In this document: in pieces, positions 13,402 through 25,404 of the stretch
Position numbering within the stretch: the first letter of the stretch is position 1
How the letters are laid out: each line of letters opens with the position of its first letter
Source: Saksenaea vasiformis B4078
Lineage: Eukaryota; Mucoromycota; Mucoromycetes; Mucorales; Saksenaeaceae
NCBI GenBank assembly: GCA_000697055.1
Contig: JNDT01002242.1
Coordinates: forward strand, 148,655 to 212,654
Length of the DNA: 64,000 nt
Reading direction: 5' to 3'
Notes under the pieces: generated by a model
Told to the model about the DNA's origin: nothing
The model's database searches: none
Seen by the model: only the letters and a program-made list of their open reading frames with translations
Translations under genes and position numbers: made by a program

Positions 13402-15019
13402 ATGGATTTTGGTGCATTGTTGGATGACTTATCCCCGCCGTCTACACCTCCAGATAGTGTTTGTAGACCAGTCAAACGTTTACAATGGTCTTGCTCTGAC
13501 TTTCCCCTTGATGAAGACCTTTCATCTGTTGCAACTCAACGTAATTACATGACAAAAGTCAAGAATACCTTTCAACAACTATCTACTCCACAAAAACACT
13601 TCTTCTTATCTGAACTACTCAGTTGTTGTGACAATCACCTATTGGGTTTCATCAATACCCTCATCGCTCCCAAATTGAAAATCGACTTCTTGAAACAATT
13701 ACCTCTAGAATTAGCCCTACATGTCCTGTCTTTCATTGACGACCCGAAAACCCTTGCCAGTGCTTCTCGTGTATCTTCCTTTTGGAACACTTTACTCAAG
13801 GACGAAGAAATTTGGAAAGATCTATGTATAAAACACCACGGACCTGCTCTTCCTGACTTACGACCCTTATCCTATCGCGACTTGTACAGACGAAAACACA
13901 ATATCGAGACTGCTTGGATCAAAGGTACTGGTCGGACAATCAGCTGTCCCAATGAAATTGGCACTGGTCTCGTCACGAGTCTTCAAATCGATGATGAATT
14001 TATCGTTGTCGGCTGCGACAATAGACGCATTGAAGTATTTGACAGTCAATCCGGAAGGCATATCCGGACATTAATGGGACATGATGGCGGGGTATGGGCA
14101 CTAGAATTTGTAAAAACAAACGAATCACAACATCTCTTGGTATCAGGCGGTTGCGACAGGTAAAAAACCCTATTTCTTTTTCTTTTTCTTCCTTCCCTTC
14201 TTTTTAATCCTTATTCTTTTGTATAGAGAGGCCCGTGTATGGCATCTCAACTCGGGAAAACTTCGGCATGTATTACGCGGCCATGTATCTACTATTCGTT
14301 GCTTAAAGATGCGCGACCAGAAAGTCGCCGTGACCGGCTCACGAGACGCTACGCTTCGGATCTGGGACATTGAACATGGTACACTTAAACATATTTGCGT
14401 CGGTCACCGAGCAAGTGTACGGTGTCTGGACATACATGATAACAAGGTAGCCTCGGGCTCGTACGACACAACCGCTCGATTATGGGATACGGACACCGGT
14501 GAATGTTTACATGTTTTCGATGGCCATCATTCGCAAATTTATACCATTGCTTTTGATGGTCAGCGTGTTATCACCGGATCACTCGACACAAATATCCGTA
14601 TCTGGTCCGCCAAACACGGCCATTGCATTGCTAATCTGCGAGGCCATACAAGTCTTGTCGGTCATCTGCAATTGCACCGGTCGCTCCCGATCCTTGTTAG
14701 TGGTGGTTCCGATGGATGCCTGCGCGTCTGGGACCTGAATACTTTCGAATGCAAACATCGCATATCAGCGCACGATAACTCTGTGACATGTTTACAAGTA
14801 GACGACAGACGTATTTTAACTGGAGGCAGTGATGGAAGTGTAAAACTATGGGATATCCAAACAGGTACACTTATACGCACCTTCACTCAACCCGGACGCA
14901 CCGTGTGGAAACTTCAGTTAAATCCAACCAGAGCAGTCGTTGTCTTACAAAGACGTGCGGAATCGGATCGAGAATTCCTGCAAACAGCCATCGAACTTCA
15001 TGACTTTGACACCACTTGA
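13402..15019 (+). CDS. F-box/WD40-repeat protein, Cdc4/Pop1/FBXW7-like SCF substrate receptor
   Basis: The substrate-recognition subunit of an SCF-type ubiquitin ligase. Exons are 13402-14159 and 14227-15019 (516 residues). The N-terminal third contains the Cdc4-type linker and F-box at about residues 93-140 (LPLELALHVLSFIDDPKTLA, then SFWNTLLKDEEIWKDLC). The rest is seven to eight WD40 blades with repeated GH...D.T.R.WD patterns (TGSRDATLRIWD, ASGSYDTTARLWD, ITGSLDTNIRIWS, VSGGSDGCLRVWD, LTGGSDGSVKLWD). The intron after GGCDR is GT-AG. The leading helix (LKIDFLKQLP) and LALHVLSF favour the Cdc4/FBXW7 branch over Met30/SconB, which is the other family member to consider given the adjacent sulfate permease. 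Confidence 0.9.
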
Positions 15020-15755
15020 ATTCGACCATTCCTTCGATCTCTCCCCCCTTCTTCATGCAAATCACAACACAAAAAAAGTATAATGAAACCCGACGCCTAC
15101 AGACTTCCCTATAAACATCCACTCTTGTTTTTTCTTTTTTCTTTTTTTTCCCTTTGTTTCACGCAAAAATGGTTTTTTTCTTTGTTTTGTTTTGTATTTT
15201 GGCTTGTTCATTTTCATACGCTTCTTTTTCTATACGCACACCTTTTATATCCATACCAAAATACAACTCTATTCCTCTCCCTTTTTATATATATATATAT
15301 ACATATATATACATATATATATCATGCCCGATATCTGTCAATCAGAAAAAGAATTGAATGTCCATCGGCCAAATTGGAAATCCTTCTTCCCTACCCACTT
15401 AGTTCTTCTTCAAGACACCTTTTGGATCATGTTATCCGGGGAAGGTAAGGGTTTCAACTCGCTTTAATCAGCCTTTTTGGAGTTGATACTAAAAGGAGGA
15501 CATCAGGTTGTAGCAAGAAAACCTGATAGACTGAGTTTGCCAAGACAGTCATTCTTCTTACTCTTTCATTTGTATTTGTGTGGACAACACTGGTTTTATT
15601 TAAAATGATTTGATAGCGATTTCTCAATAAGTTGCATAGATATAATGATATTGCTTGTTTAAAGAGGTTTTTTTTGTTTTATAAAGGATGGGCATGTCGT
15701 CATGGAAGTGATCACAACGATCAAAATAAGGAAATGATCCTCGAGGTACAAAAGA
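15020..15755. other. Convergent intergenic region with (TA)n repeat
   Basis: This holds the 3' ends of the F-box/WD gene and the MFS gene on opposite strands. It is T-rich with a TATATA/CATATA microsatellite at about 15286-15322. No gene is supported. Confidence 0.6.
15286..15322. repeat. (TA)n/(TATACA) microsatellite
   Basis: Alternating TA run interrupted by two ACATA units, in a 3'-UTR or intergenic position. Confidence 0.85.
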
Positions 15756-16236
15756 TCATAGAGCATACCGAAACCACGGATGCTTATCTTGAAGTTTTTC
15801 AATGTCCTCTAAAGTAGAAAGATCCGTTGTTTGAGGTACTCCAAACTCTCGATCACGTCGATCATTCTCGCGTTTCAACAAATACCGTAACAAGGCTGCC
15901 GAAGAGCCCGCTAGGGAAATAAACACCAGGCATACAATATGGCCCCTGATGTAGCGTGGAGCATCCTCCGTTCTGTACACCTACATATTCTGTCAGGTTT
16001 GTCCGGCTCTAGTCATGTTTTCTACTTCTGTACCTGAGTGCCTAGCATGCTAAAACACTAATTGACATAAAGTTTGTCAATGTTTTCCCTTGTTTCATCC
16101 TTTTCTTATCTACCTGTGCAATCATGCTCACCATCGCGATGGCGACAGCACGTTTGGTGTGTCCAAGTTGGTTATTAGATACCCACGATATGGTCTTTTT
16201 GTAATCAAATCAATACAACGCACCCATGACTTTTCC

Positions 16237-16270
<34 letters not shown>

Positions 16271-17848
16271 TTACCAGCGGAATAATGGGATAGATCCCAC
16301 AAGCACACAGCACAGCCCCAGTATAACGCAGACCAACGTCTAAGGTTGCAAGCAAAAAAATATAACCCAGTGCGCCTAGACCGCATACAGCCATGATGTA
16401 ATAACCCCTTTGAAGGGTTTTATCGGAATGCCAGGACACAAACTACATCATCCATCAGTATTATTTTTTAGTCAATCTTTTTTTTACTTACAAAAACAAG
16501 AATAGCAGCGGCAACGTAAGGCGGGATCGATAAAAGCTGGGCACGGAGAGCGCTAAACCCCATGTCACGGATAATCGTCGGTAAAAACACAGCATAGCTT
16601 GCCAAAGCAATATTCAGTCCGACGTAGATTACAACTACAGCCAAATAACACGGTGGGTGGTGGTCTCCCTCTTGTTATTTAAGTTACCAGCAAGCCAGTT
16701 CTTATAATCCAGTAGAGCAGCCAAAAATTGTTTCTTATCAAACGCTTTGCTATCAGTGTTCCCGCTCTGTCGTGTTCGGTGAATCGCGACCTGTTGCTCT
16801 TCCTCCGTTAGCCAACCTTTTGTCGTTTCTGGTCTAAAAAATAAAGACGATCAGCTAGGATCTTTTCGTCCCTGATACAGATACTTGCGTATTTGGTAAT
16901 ATATAAAAACTCAGCAGCCCAAAAACGATTGTAGGTATTGCCTCGATAAAAAATAGCCATCTATGCACACACACATATTGTTTATTTTATGCTATATTCT
17001 ACATCGTGATTACTTTACCTCCAACCGGCTACTCCATGAGCACCGTTAAGTGTCCCAAGAACACCATAGGCAATTGCACCGGAAAACGCACCAGCAATAG
17101 TAGATGCCCCAAAATAGATGGCAACCTTTTTGTCACAATTAGACAACGAATTTTTTTTTTTAGGTTCTGACATACGCGTAATGCCAATTCATCGCGTTGG
17201 TACCAGAAAGAAAGAAACAACGGTGTTGAAGGTCCTACACCTGTCTCAAACGCGCCCAACCAAAATCGACATGCGATCAGTCCCGCCGCATTACGAGTGA
17301 AGGCCTGACTGAAAATATCGTCATTCAACCACCTATCCACCGTTTTTTTCTCCTTTTTTTTTTTTTTTACCAGAGGGATGAAATTCCCCAAAGTACCATG
17401 GTACCAGAAATCCAACGTGATGGTTTCATCCTGCACGAAAAAACCGTCCCGAAATATTAGGTTTTTCGCTGCTTGTCAGCTAAAAGTACGAACCGTTTCA
17501 CCATCAGATTAGATGGAATATGGAAAATAACATAACCTGTTACATTGAAGTCAGATGTTTCAATTCAAAGTAAATATCATTACCAGCAAAGAAAATGGTT
17601 ACTGCTGTAAAATACTGATTACCAACCATATGCAGGTCTGCTTCAAGTGAACCCAGTCGAGCATTGCCGATATTGTTACGGTCAAGACTGAGCATCAAAT
17701 ATAACAGTGCAAGCCATGGTATTAGCCTAAAAAAGTTATTTGATTTGTGTCAGTACAAAAATATTTTATTATTGTTTTACCTCAGATCAATTTTCCAAAG
17801 TAATTGTCTTTCAACAAGCTGGAGTTTTGCGTCTACTTCTTCTTCCAT
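15756..17848 (-). CDS. MFS permease, Dal5-like anion:cation symporter family
   Basis: A plasma-membrane transporter of the allantoate/nicotinate/vitamin-type permease group; the substrate cannot be assigned. Thirteen exons (minus): 17848-17781, 17726-17584, 17536-17494, 17430-17371, 17308-17176, 17125-17019, 16960-16889, 16833-16688, 16634-16492, 16442-16275, 16194-16114, 16057-16034, 15980-15756, giving 470 residues. Family landmarks are LIPWLALLYLMLSLDRNNIG, ARLGSLEADLHM, CRFWLGAFETGVGPS, DYKNWLAVVIYVGLNIALAS, SWVSNNQLGHTKRAVAIAMV, and a C-terminal YRTEDAPRYIRGH. Oddities are a 24-nt microexon (16034-16057), a 53-nt intron ending in CTGTAG, and a GC donor (GCAAGT) at the exon 7/8 junction (16883-16888). 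With this model there is no frameshift. The ATG at 17848 directly precedes the conserved N-terminal helix region. Confidence 0.88.
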
Positions 17849-18990
17849 AGCCGGGGTAACAAAAAAGAGAGATATGAAAGGAAAGAAGAGACAGAGAGGG
17901 CAAAGAGAGGATTTTGCGACAAGTGCCTCTGGATTGGTCAATCCATGTCTTAGTCACTATGGCTCAACTGTTTCCCCCCTTCGCTTTATGAAAAAAAAAA
18001 AAGGAAAAAGTACGCCCGTGCATGTGATCAGCAGTGCTACAACCTATTTCAACCAATCACATTTCTTCTCTTGAGCCACGGTGGAAGGCATCATACACAT
18101 CTATAGATCTTCTGCCACTGTTTTCTGCTTATCATTTCTCATTTCCAGCCAGTGCAAAAATGATACTGTTCATTAGTACAAAGTTATCTCCTAAAAGCAT
18201 ACAGTCAAGTGCAAAACCTAGCATGCATGGCATTGCTGATGTCGGAGAGATATGTAGGAGATAGTGCTGTCCTACGCGAGACAGATTTACTATTCTAAAT
18301 AAGTACTGTGTCCATCAAGGGAAACAAGTTGCATTGAGAGAATATAAAATACTCGTTGTTAATGCATCATCTATGAGAAGAAGTATGAGCTTACGGGAAA
18401 CTTGATTTCCCATACGCATAAAGTCACTTGTAAAATGAAACTAAGAGAAGGGTCGGAGGGCTGCAGGATGAAAGCTCATCTCAACCAACTTGATCTATTA
18501 GTCAACCAGTTCGTATGAATGAACTACGTACTGCAACAGTGCATACCGAAGATATAAGCAAAGATAGTATAATCAAAAGGTACAGAAGACCAAAGGTCAA
18601 CATGTACTGGACCTTTTACAGAAGAGTTCCCAAAGTCATTGAAGGTTTCACATGCTGCCTATCCAGGACAGTACCATCCAACTACAGAATCGAAGTGTAT
18701 CCTTGAATTCACACTTTACTTTTGTGAAGGCGAGATCTCCAATCAGAGCGCGTTTCCATCCATATTGAGATTGCCCGGCCAAAGTTTAAGTCCGCGCAGA
18801 TCTGCTTCTGTTTAAAGCGTCAAAAAGATATGATAAAACGCCAGCGTGAGACGGATCTGTCCAATCTTTCCTTTGTTGAACAAGGGCCATGTGCCCACCA
18901 ATGGTTAGTATGTCATAAAGCATTCATTGTGTATCAGAAAGATTGATGGTATCCAATAGTTTATTTAAATTACAACTCGCAGAGTCTCTC
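17849..18990. other. Intergenic region without supportable gene
   Basis: The promoter side of the MFS gene and the 3' side of the secreted six-module gene. Short open frames only; no recognisable domain or RNA gene. Confidence 0.5.
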
Positions 18991-19539
18991 TTAACAAATT
19001 ATAGCACCTCCAGCGAAACCGCGGCAACCGTCACCATTGTACTTCTTTTGGATTTGGAGCTTGTCCTCCTCGGAAGCTTCGCTACTGCAGTAGACATGGC
19101 CTGCTTCGATGTGCTGACATCCGGCGGGAAGAGCGATCTTGTTTTGAGCTCCAGTCTTGTCGTTCTTAACGATCTTGTTGCAAGTAATGTGACCGCCACC
19201 GATCACTTGACAACCATCAGGAACGTGGAAGTACTCCGCACCGGCATCAACGCTATCATAGCAGATAGGAGGATGTTGAGGAACGGGAACGCAGCGTGGA
19301 GGAGGGCGCTCTTTGATCTGGTTTGCAACAATATCATAGCAGATAGGAGGATGACCAAGGTTGGAAACGCATGAAGGAGGAGGTCGTGTTTTGATTTGGC
19401 CTCCAACTCTATCATAGCAGATAGGAGGATGAGGAGGGTTCGGAACACAGATGTGGCCTTTGTTCTCGGTAGCTGGAGCAGCCAATGCAGTAGCAGCAAA
19501 GCAAGAAGCAACGGTAAGAGTCAAAAGAGTAAATCGCAT
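18991..19539 (-). CDS. Secreted six-module C-x9-C protein (uncharacterised)
   Basis: 182 residues, single exon. A signal peptide (MRFTLLTLTVASCFAATALA) is followed by a mature part in which all twelve cysteines fall into six C-x9-C pairs. The first three modules have the form C-x5-HPPICYD, encoded by units repeating every 78 bp (ATCATAGCAGATAGGAGG at 19255, 19333 and 19411). The next three have the form GC-x5-GGHxxC or a variant (GCQVIGGGHITC, GCQHIEAGHVYC, GCRGFAGGAIIC). The protein ends exactly on the last cysteine. The ATG at 19539 is chosen because it starts the signal peptide shared with four neighbours and follows a TATA box. I do not recognise the family. A disulfide-looped or metal-binding secreted peptide is possible but unproven. 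Confidence 0.75.
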   Translation of the reverse strand: MRFTLLTLTVASCFAATALAAPATENKGHICVPNPPHPPICYDRVGGQIKTRPPPSCVSNLGHPPICYDIVANQIKERPPPRCVPVPQHPPICYDSVDAGAEYFHVPDGCQVIGGGHITCNKIVKNDKTGAQNKIALPAGCQHIEAGHVYCSSEASEEDKLQIQKKYNGDGCRGFAGGAIIC

Positions 19540-19586
19540 GTTTGTGAATGAATGTAGCAAGGAAGATATGGGAACAGCCCTCATCC

Positions 19587-19594
19587 TTTTTATA
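19587..19594 (-). promoter_or_regulatory. TATA box of the six-module gene
   Basis: ATATAAAA on the minus strand, about 50 bp upstream of the ATG at 19539. Confidence 0.5.
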
Positions 19595-19615
19595 TGTTGT
19601 GAAGTAAACGCTCAA

Positions 19616-19651
19616 GTTAACTTTTACGTGCAATTTTTTCCAAATTTGGGA
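19616..19651 (-). promoter_or_regulatory. Conserved upstream element of the C-x9-C genes (copy 1)
   Basis: On the minus strand this reads approximately TCCCAAATTTGGAAAAAA, then TTGCACGTAAAAGTTAAC. It matches elements at similar distance upstream of the genes at 24617, 28394 and 30424. It lies about 77 bp from the ATG, just upstream of the TATA box. Confidence 0.5.
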
Positions 19652-22600
19652 GGATAGGATGCCCCAGAGGTTCTGTACTTCTTGCAGACTCGGTGATATC
19701 CGTACAGTGCTACAATAACTGACTTGGAGATACACGCCCATATTCTTGTGTGTCCTCCTCTTTATGGCTATTTATTCTGGTTGTAAATTTCGGGAGGGCC
19801 ATTCCATTTGAAATTTCGTTTGCTGAACTAGCTGTCATCTGTTCGTCGATACCTTCTAACTTTCACTATTTGGTTAGCAGAATACAACAAAGTGCATAAC
19901 TTGTCAATGCATGCACGCTCTTCGATCATCGCTTTTGTTTTTATGGTTCAAGGCCGAAACGAATTTAAACTGAAAGACGTGTGACGCATCCATCTAAATC
20001 GACAGTGCTTTGGGAGTTTATTGAGCTTGTGGTCTGCTAAGCATAGTGTCACCGAAAAGTCCGGTGGACATACATTAGTGACACGTCAAACACACATTGT
20101 TGTAACGACTTTTATCGAAATGTCTAACAAAGACTAGCTAAATGCGTCTCCAGGTTACTTCCTTGGGCGCCACTAGACCGAAGAGAAAATACATATTTCC
20201 TTTTTTGTCGTAGTAAGTTGTTAATCTACGTTTCCTACTTTCCGCGTGGTGACACAATTGACAGTCATTAGAAACTTTCAATTTGGATCACCGTATTCTG
20301 AGATCAAGTGTTTACGCTACATCGCTCCCTCTTTCAGGTTAGCCATCACCGTGTGAACATTCGGCACGACCGTACCCATGGATGTTTGGAACCCCAACCC
20401 TAAACGCTTGCGCAATTTGTATTCTCATCTGACGTCTTGGCACGTTAGACAGGACAACCAATAGCTTCCCATTTCTTTAATTCAAGCACTATGGTGATTA
20501 ACTCGGAAACGGGGGCATTTTGCTGAGATCTGGGATTAAAAAATTAGACGATCTTCAATTCTTCTGCAGTGAATAGATTGAAATGGCAGTGAGACTTATG
20601 AGATTACCTTTTTTTTGGACACAGAAACTTAATTTTTTACCGATTGGTTAGGACATCTGCGGGCCGGATAGTGCCGTTTTGGAATCCTGTAGAAGAAATG
20701 TGAATAGAACGATTTGAGCAGACAGATCGCTTTGAAGCAGCTTGCGCAAGTCGGCGAGCAGGTTGACCAATTGCGATATGACACTCGAGAAAAGTCAATG
20801 GCGGAAGTCGGGCAGTACATCTCTATGACGCAAATAAACTTAGTTTTCACTCGTACAACCATCACCGAAACATAATGGTAGCGATCTTCCCTCGCCTTCA
20901 GAAATTTATTTGACAAAAAAACTGAGATTCGAAAATGGAAACAGATATCTGTGGATCTCAAATATATGTTCGATGCCTCTTTACGAATACGTACAATAAA
21001 ACGTTATATACGAATAATTGTGGTCACGAGAATGGTGTGATCCAACAAGAAGAATAGTCTTTGACAATGCTGTAAACTATGACAGCTGTTGTCATACTCC
21101 AGGCATCATTGATGCATTTAAGTACTTGACACTCCTCGGCTATGTGTTGTCTTTCAGAGTGTCATATACAACAGAAACATTAAATGAGTGTGCAATCGTT
21201 TCTGCGATACTGACGTTGCTTGCGAGGATATAAGATACTCTTGCCACAGCCAGCTTTTGTCAGTTCCTTATTGAGGGTAACAATTCCATGAGTACGCGGT
21301 TTATCACTGTCTCCTGGAACTGAGGAAGAAAAGCCGTACGCTGTGGTGCTTTGGGGTGAAAAATAACATCAGTAACAATAGTAAAATAATTTTTCTAGAT
21401 AGTTTATTGTAGGTCAGTTCGCTCTGTCTATCACTATGTCTCTTAGTAAATGGTGTCGAGTGTAATGACTAGTCAATTTTACACAATAATAATCATGGCC
21501 AAAGAGCACAGATTAATTGTCCTAAGTGATCGTTATGCATGGATACTTTCGTTAGAAGACTTGGACGCTTCGAGTTTAGCATAATAGGCAGGATAGACTG
21601 AGATCCTGATGCCGTGTGAATGTGGTATTGTATATTAAATACACGACATCCACGACTTCTATGTCATCGTTGGAGCTATTCCTTAAAGAATTGAAGTCTC
21701 AGCGATTTACTGGTGACAATGCTTGTGTTCCATTTCGCAGGAGGTGTGTGAGTACTCCAGGATCTCACTTAATTTTCTGTCACAGGCATGGATGTCTTGT
21801 GCAGTGGGCCACTGGTATTTTTGAACCTCACAGATCGACTGAGGGTTGAAGCTACTGATTATCGAAAACAAGCGGGGCCAATCCAGTAAATGAGTTATAG
21901 TTGTAGCCTACGGGAGAAGACATGACACAGGAAGAGAAAAAAGTTTACAGACTGCTATTATATTGTCTTTTGAATGCAAGGAATTCAAGCAGGATCTCTA
22001 ATAACATATCGAGCGTAGTTCAAATTTGTCAATATGAAGATTATTTACAGTCTCCTTAGACTAGCTTGTACACCTTCAGCGTGGTCGTATTCACATCTTA
22101 AGCCCATAGTAGCCCATACGCTCCAACTTCGGAAATCTGTAGTCCGTGTACACGTTAAGTCAAGCTGGCTGACTAGCAGTTCTTTTGCACATATCTCTGA
22201 CCTTTTACTTAATACTGCAAATGCGAATAATTTCGTGAGGGAATGGCAGATGGATGGTCGTGGAGAAGAGGTGGAAGCAGTCCATGTCAACGTGATAGAT
22301 GGAGGGACTACCATAAAGCAAAAGTAGCTGGTGTTGGTTACAGTGAACGACAGAATAAAAATAAAGTAAGTGCAATACTATTGGAAGGTGTTAAACGGTG
22401 CAAGCGGACTCTAGTGTGCAGCAGGAGCCTATTGATTAGATATCCCTCGCCATACTAACACAGTGAAGAGCCGATGCAGCAAAAAGTACTGTTTCTTCTT
22501 CCAGTTCACCAGTCTCTCATTCGAGACCTGTGAAGCTGCTCTGTATCGGGACTTCAGCAGCAGAGTTTGCTCGAATCGGGCTTGCTGCTTATATCCACCA

Positions 22601-24498
22601 TGTCCTTGCGTCATTGTTGCTTCCAAATTTGTCTCATTTGTTGGATAACATGTCTTTAGGTCGTTCAGACAGTGGGATACTAATCCGATTATGGAGATGG
22701 AACGGAGGTTAGCTGCAACGCCCACTGGGAAAACATTACTCTCGTCAAATTACAAAGTGCTGATGGATATAGAGAGTCCGGGTTATCTAGTGCGACTGTC
22801 TCGCTCCATCTTTCTAATTGTTGAATCTCTGCCTTTTCTCTTTGTTGGTTAGCTTGCGCCCTTAATTATAGCTATTTGCCTGCATAAGGTAGTTGAGACA
22901 TGATTCTCGTAGTTCCCACGTAGTATATCTACCCACCAGGTTCTTCGGCACCTGATGCACCACAAATCAAGCGGATCTGCTCTATCATATGCCTAGACCT
23001 CAAGATCAGTATGGTCTCTGCTGCCAAACATTAACACCTGACGAAGACCTGACTCTTGAATTACTTTTATTTGAAGAAAGGCGGCCGTTCTAGCGAAATA
23101 CAGCAAATGCATTTGCAAGACAGTCATTTAAGTTGTATATCATCGAGCTGTGCGGTCTATAGTCATTTAGATCCACAGATGAATTTTTTAACTATGAAAC
23201 TAGGTGCTTTTTTTTTTTTTACTATGCTATAAATAATATGCTCGCTAAACCTTACTTTGAAGCTAGTGTGTGTCCTTGCGTGGTCCAAATAAATTGAGAT
23301 TTTTGATAATGCTCTTGGTTACGGCTCGATCTTCGTCTAGACTTGATCAGTAACGTGCTTTATGGCTACACGTTCCCTGTAGAGGTAACAATTGATGTCA
23401 TTCAGCTAGCGTTAAGCGATCTTCCGCGTATTTCCTGGTGGGTATCCTCATTAGATCATTAGACCACACTTTCCCATAAATATTTCCATTGATCATTCAT
23501 TATAAACTCCTAATGTGATCTTTGACGAATTCTTCTCTCCGCACATCGTATTGATGTTTATATTATGCTTCTTCATTATGGCTTCTGCTACTTGAATAAT
23601 TGGGATCATATTTTCTTTGCATTTCTACAGATTACACTATCTAAAGTACCGTAGTCTAGTTACTAGCGCGTCAAATGAGGAAAACAAAGAACGCAAATAG
23701 TGCAAGCGTTCATAGTACGCACGAGAACAGACATGTTTCTTAGTCACACGATAATATCTGATCTGAAACGGTAAAATGTACCATAAGCATTCAGTTTCAT
23801 AGTACTTCTGGCCACAAAGTTACGTACAATATTGCAAACCAAGTGGCAATCGGAGTTGAAGTTTTTAATGGACGTCGCTTGTGTAACTGCGCGGAAATCA
23901 TGTATCGTAGATTGCCGTCAATAATGATCAAAAACGGCAATATTTATTTTTCCTTTTAGTCTGGTGGCGTAAACGAAATTGCCCAAAAATTGCATTTGGG
24001 TAAACTTGCCAGGCGCTTGGATAACAATAGTTGACAACAGAACGCGTTCGACGTGCCACCAAGGCGTACCTCTTGTCTTTCAGCGAAACTACATTGGCGT
24101 TATTAGAAGCAGAATATTGACGATCCAAAACATCAATATGTCTCGAGATCGATCTATTGCTTACCTTGATGTCCACCTCAGTCACTTCTAGTTCTGATTT
24201 TGAACGAGAAAAGGTCGCGATAACCGTGGGGCAAATAAGATACTTCATTGGACTGGTGGACAAGGAATAAAATGCGAACAGCGCGCTATACCCTCTATGT
24301 ATTTCAACTGATATTCTTCCTCTTCTTTTTTTTTTTTTAGAAATGACGCTAATAAAACCTTGATAAATGCGGAACCGTTATGATCAGACATAAAGAAAAC
24401 GACGCACAAGATTGCGTTGTGTTCAAAGCGGTTACAATTGCACTATACGGATATTACCGTGTCTACAAGTAGTATAGCATTCGTGGCCGATATATTGT
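19652..24498. other. Long non-coding stretch
   Basis: No gene is supported. Open frames are under about 110 codons and lack family features. From about 23650 onward the sequence is part of duplicated block A. Confidence 0.5.
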
Positions 24499-24532
24499 TC
24501 CAAGTCTGGAGAAAACTATACGTAAACGTTAA
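24499..24532 (+). promoter_or_regulatory. Conserved upstream element of the C-x9-C genes (copy 2)
   Basis: TTCCAAGTCTGGAGAAAACT followed by ATACGTAAACGTTAA, about 85 bp upstream of the ATG at 24617. It aligns with the elements near 19.6, 28.3 and 30.5 kb. Confidence 0.55.
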
Positions 24533-24553
24533 TCCGATTATTATTTCGTAGAG

Positions 24554-24559
24554 TATAAG
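24554..24559 (+). promoter_or_regulatory. TATA-like box of the 24617 gene
   Basis: TATAAG 58-63 bp upstream of the ATG, in the same relative position as in the paralogues. Confidence 0.45.
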
Positions 24560-24616
24560 AAGGCAGAGGTCTCCCATGTATTCTTCTCACTATCAACCAA
24601 TTCCTTGTTTACAACC

Positions 24617-24793
24617 ATGCGATTTACTCTATTGGCTTTTACCGTTGCTGCCTTCTTTGCTGCTACTGCCCTTGGTGCTGGCACACCTACTCCGGTTGAC
24701 GAAGCAGACAAGACCAGACCTGAAGACAAGATCTACACTTATCCCGCTGGATGCGAAAAGATGGCAAATGGCCACGTCCTCTGCAATAACTAG
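24617..24793 (+). CDS. Small secreted single-module C-x9-C protein
   Basis: 58 residues, intronless. The signal peptide starts MRFTLLAFTVAAFFAATALG. The short mature peptide carries a single C-x9-C module at its C-terminus (PAGCEKMANGHVLCNN). The ATG at 24617 is used because it gives the signal sequence common to the family. The coding sequence and flanks show no difference by eye from the copy at 28394, and it is a paralogue of the same-length gene at 25405. A secreted role is inferred from the signal peptide; the function is unknown. Confidence 0.7.
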   Translation: MRFTLLAFTVAAFFAATALGAGTPTPVDEADKTRPEDKIYTYPAGCEKMANGHVLCNN

Positions 24794-25340
24794 GCTTTGA
24801 AGAGGAAGACCTCCAAACACAAAAGCTTACAAAGTCGATGGATGTCACTATTCTTTTGGAGATGCAACTATCTGCTAAAGCTTCTTTGAACTTTTAAGAG
24901 CTTTTATTTAAAGAGAAAGAATAAACTGATTATCGGCCATCATCAACCATATATTTTTACTGAACGAGTGTTTCCTCTGGTTGCTATGATGTGTATTTAC
25001 ATTAATTCGTATGTCTTAAGTGTTACCCGGTGTGTATCAATATTTCGGGTCTTCTTCCGCATGTCTCTGCAGTTCTCTGTTATTTTGACCAGCGCAATGC
25101 TGCAATTTATGGAAAAGCGTAATTTCTCAAGATTGACAATGAATAAAGTACCTCGCTTATATAATTCACTTGTCAACAATAGCCATTGTGATGGACTATG
25201 TATTTCTGCGTATTTCTAAGCATTTCCCGTTTACACTGGCAGATAATTTCGGGAAGAATGCTTGAAATCGGTAACCCATGCAGCTCTCTGCATCTCTCTG
25301 AATTTATCGGTCAATTTTTTCTCATAGTGATCTCATAGAG

Positions 25341-25348
25341 TATTAAAA
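25341..25348 (+). promoter_or_regulatory. TATA-like box of the 25405 gene
   Basis: TATTAAAA about 60 bp upstream of the ATG, aligned in position with the TATA boxes of the paralogues. Confidence 0.4.
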
Positions 25349-25404
25349 GGTAAAATTCTCTACCCGTATTCTTCTCGCTATGTCCCAGTTTCTAATTTCC
25401 AACC

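Noticed and set aside
16620..16690. Frameshift in the MFS permease gene
   Set aside because: A 53-nt intron (GTAACT...CTGTAG) restores the family sequence DYKNWLAVVIYVGLNIALAS, so no frameshift is needed.
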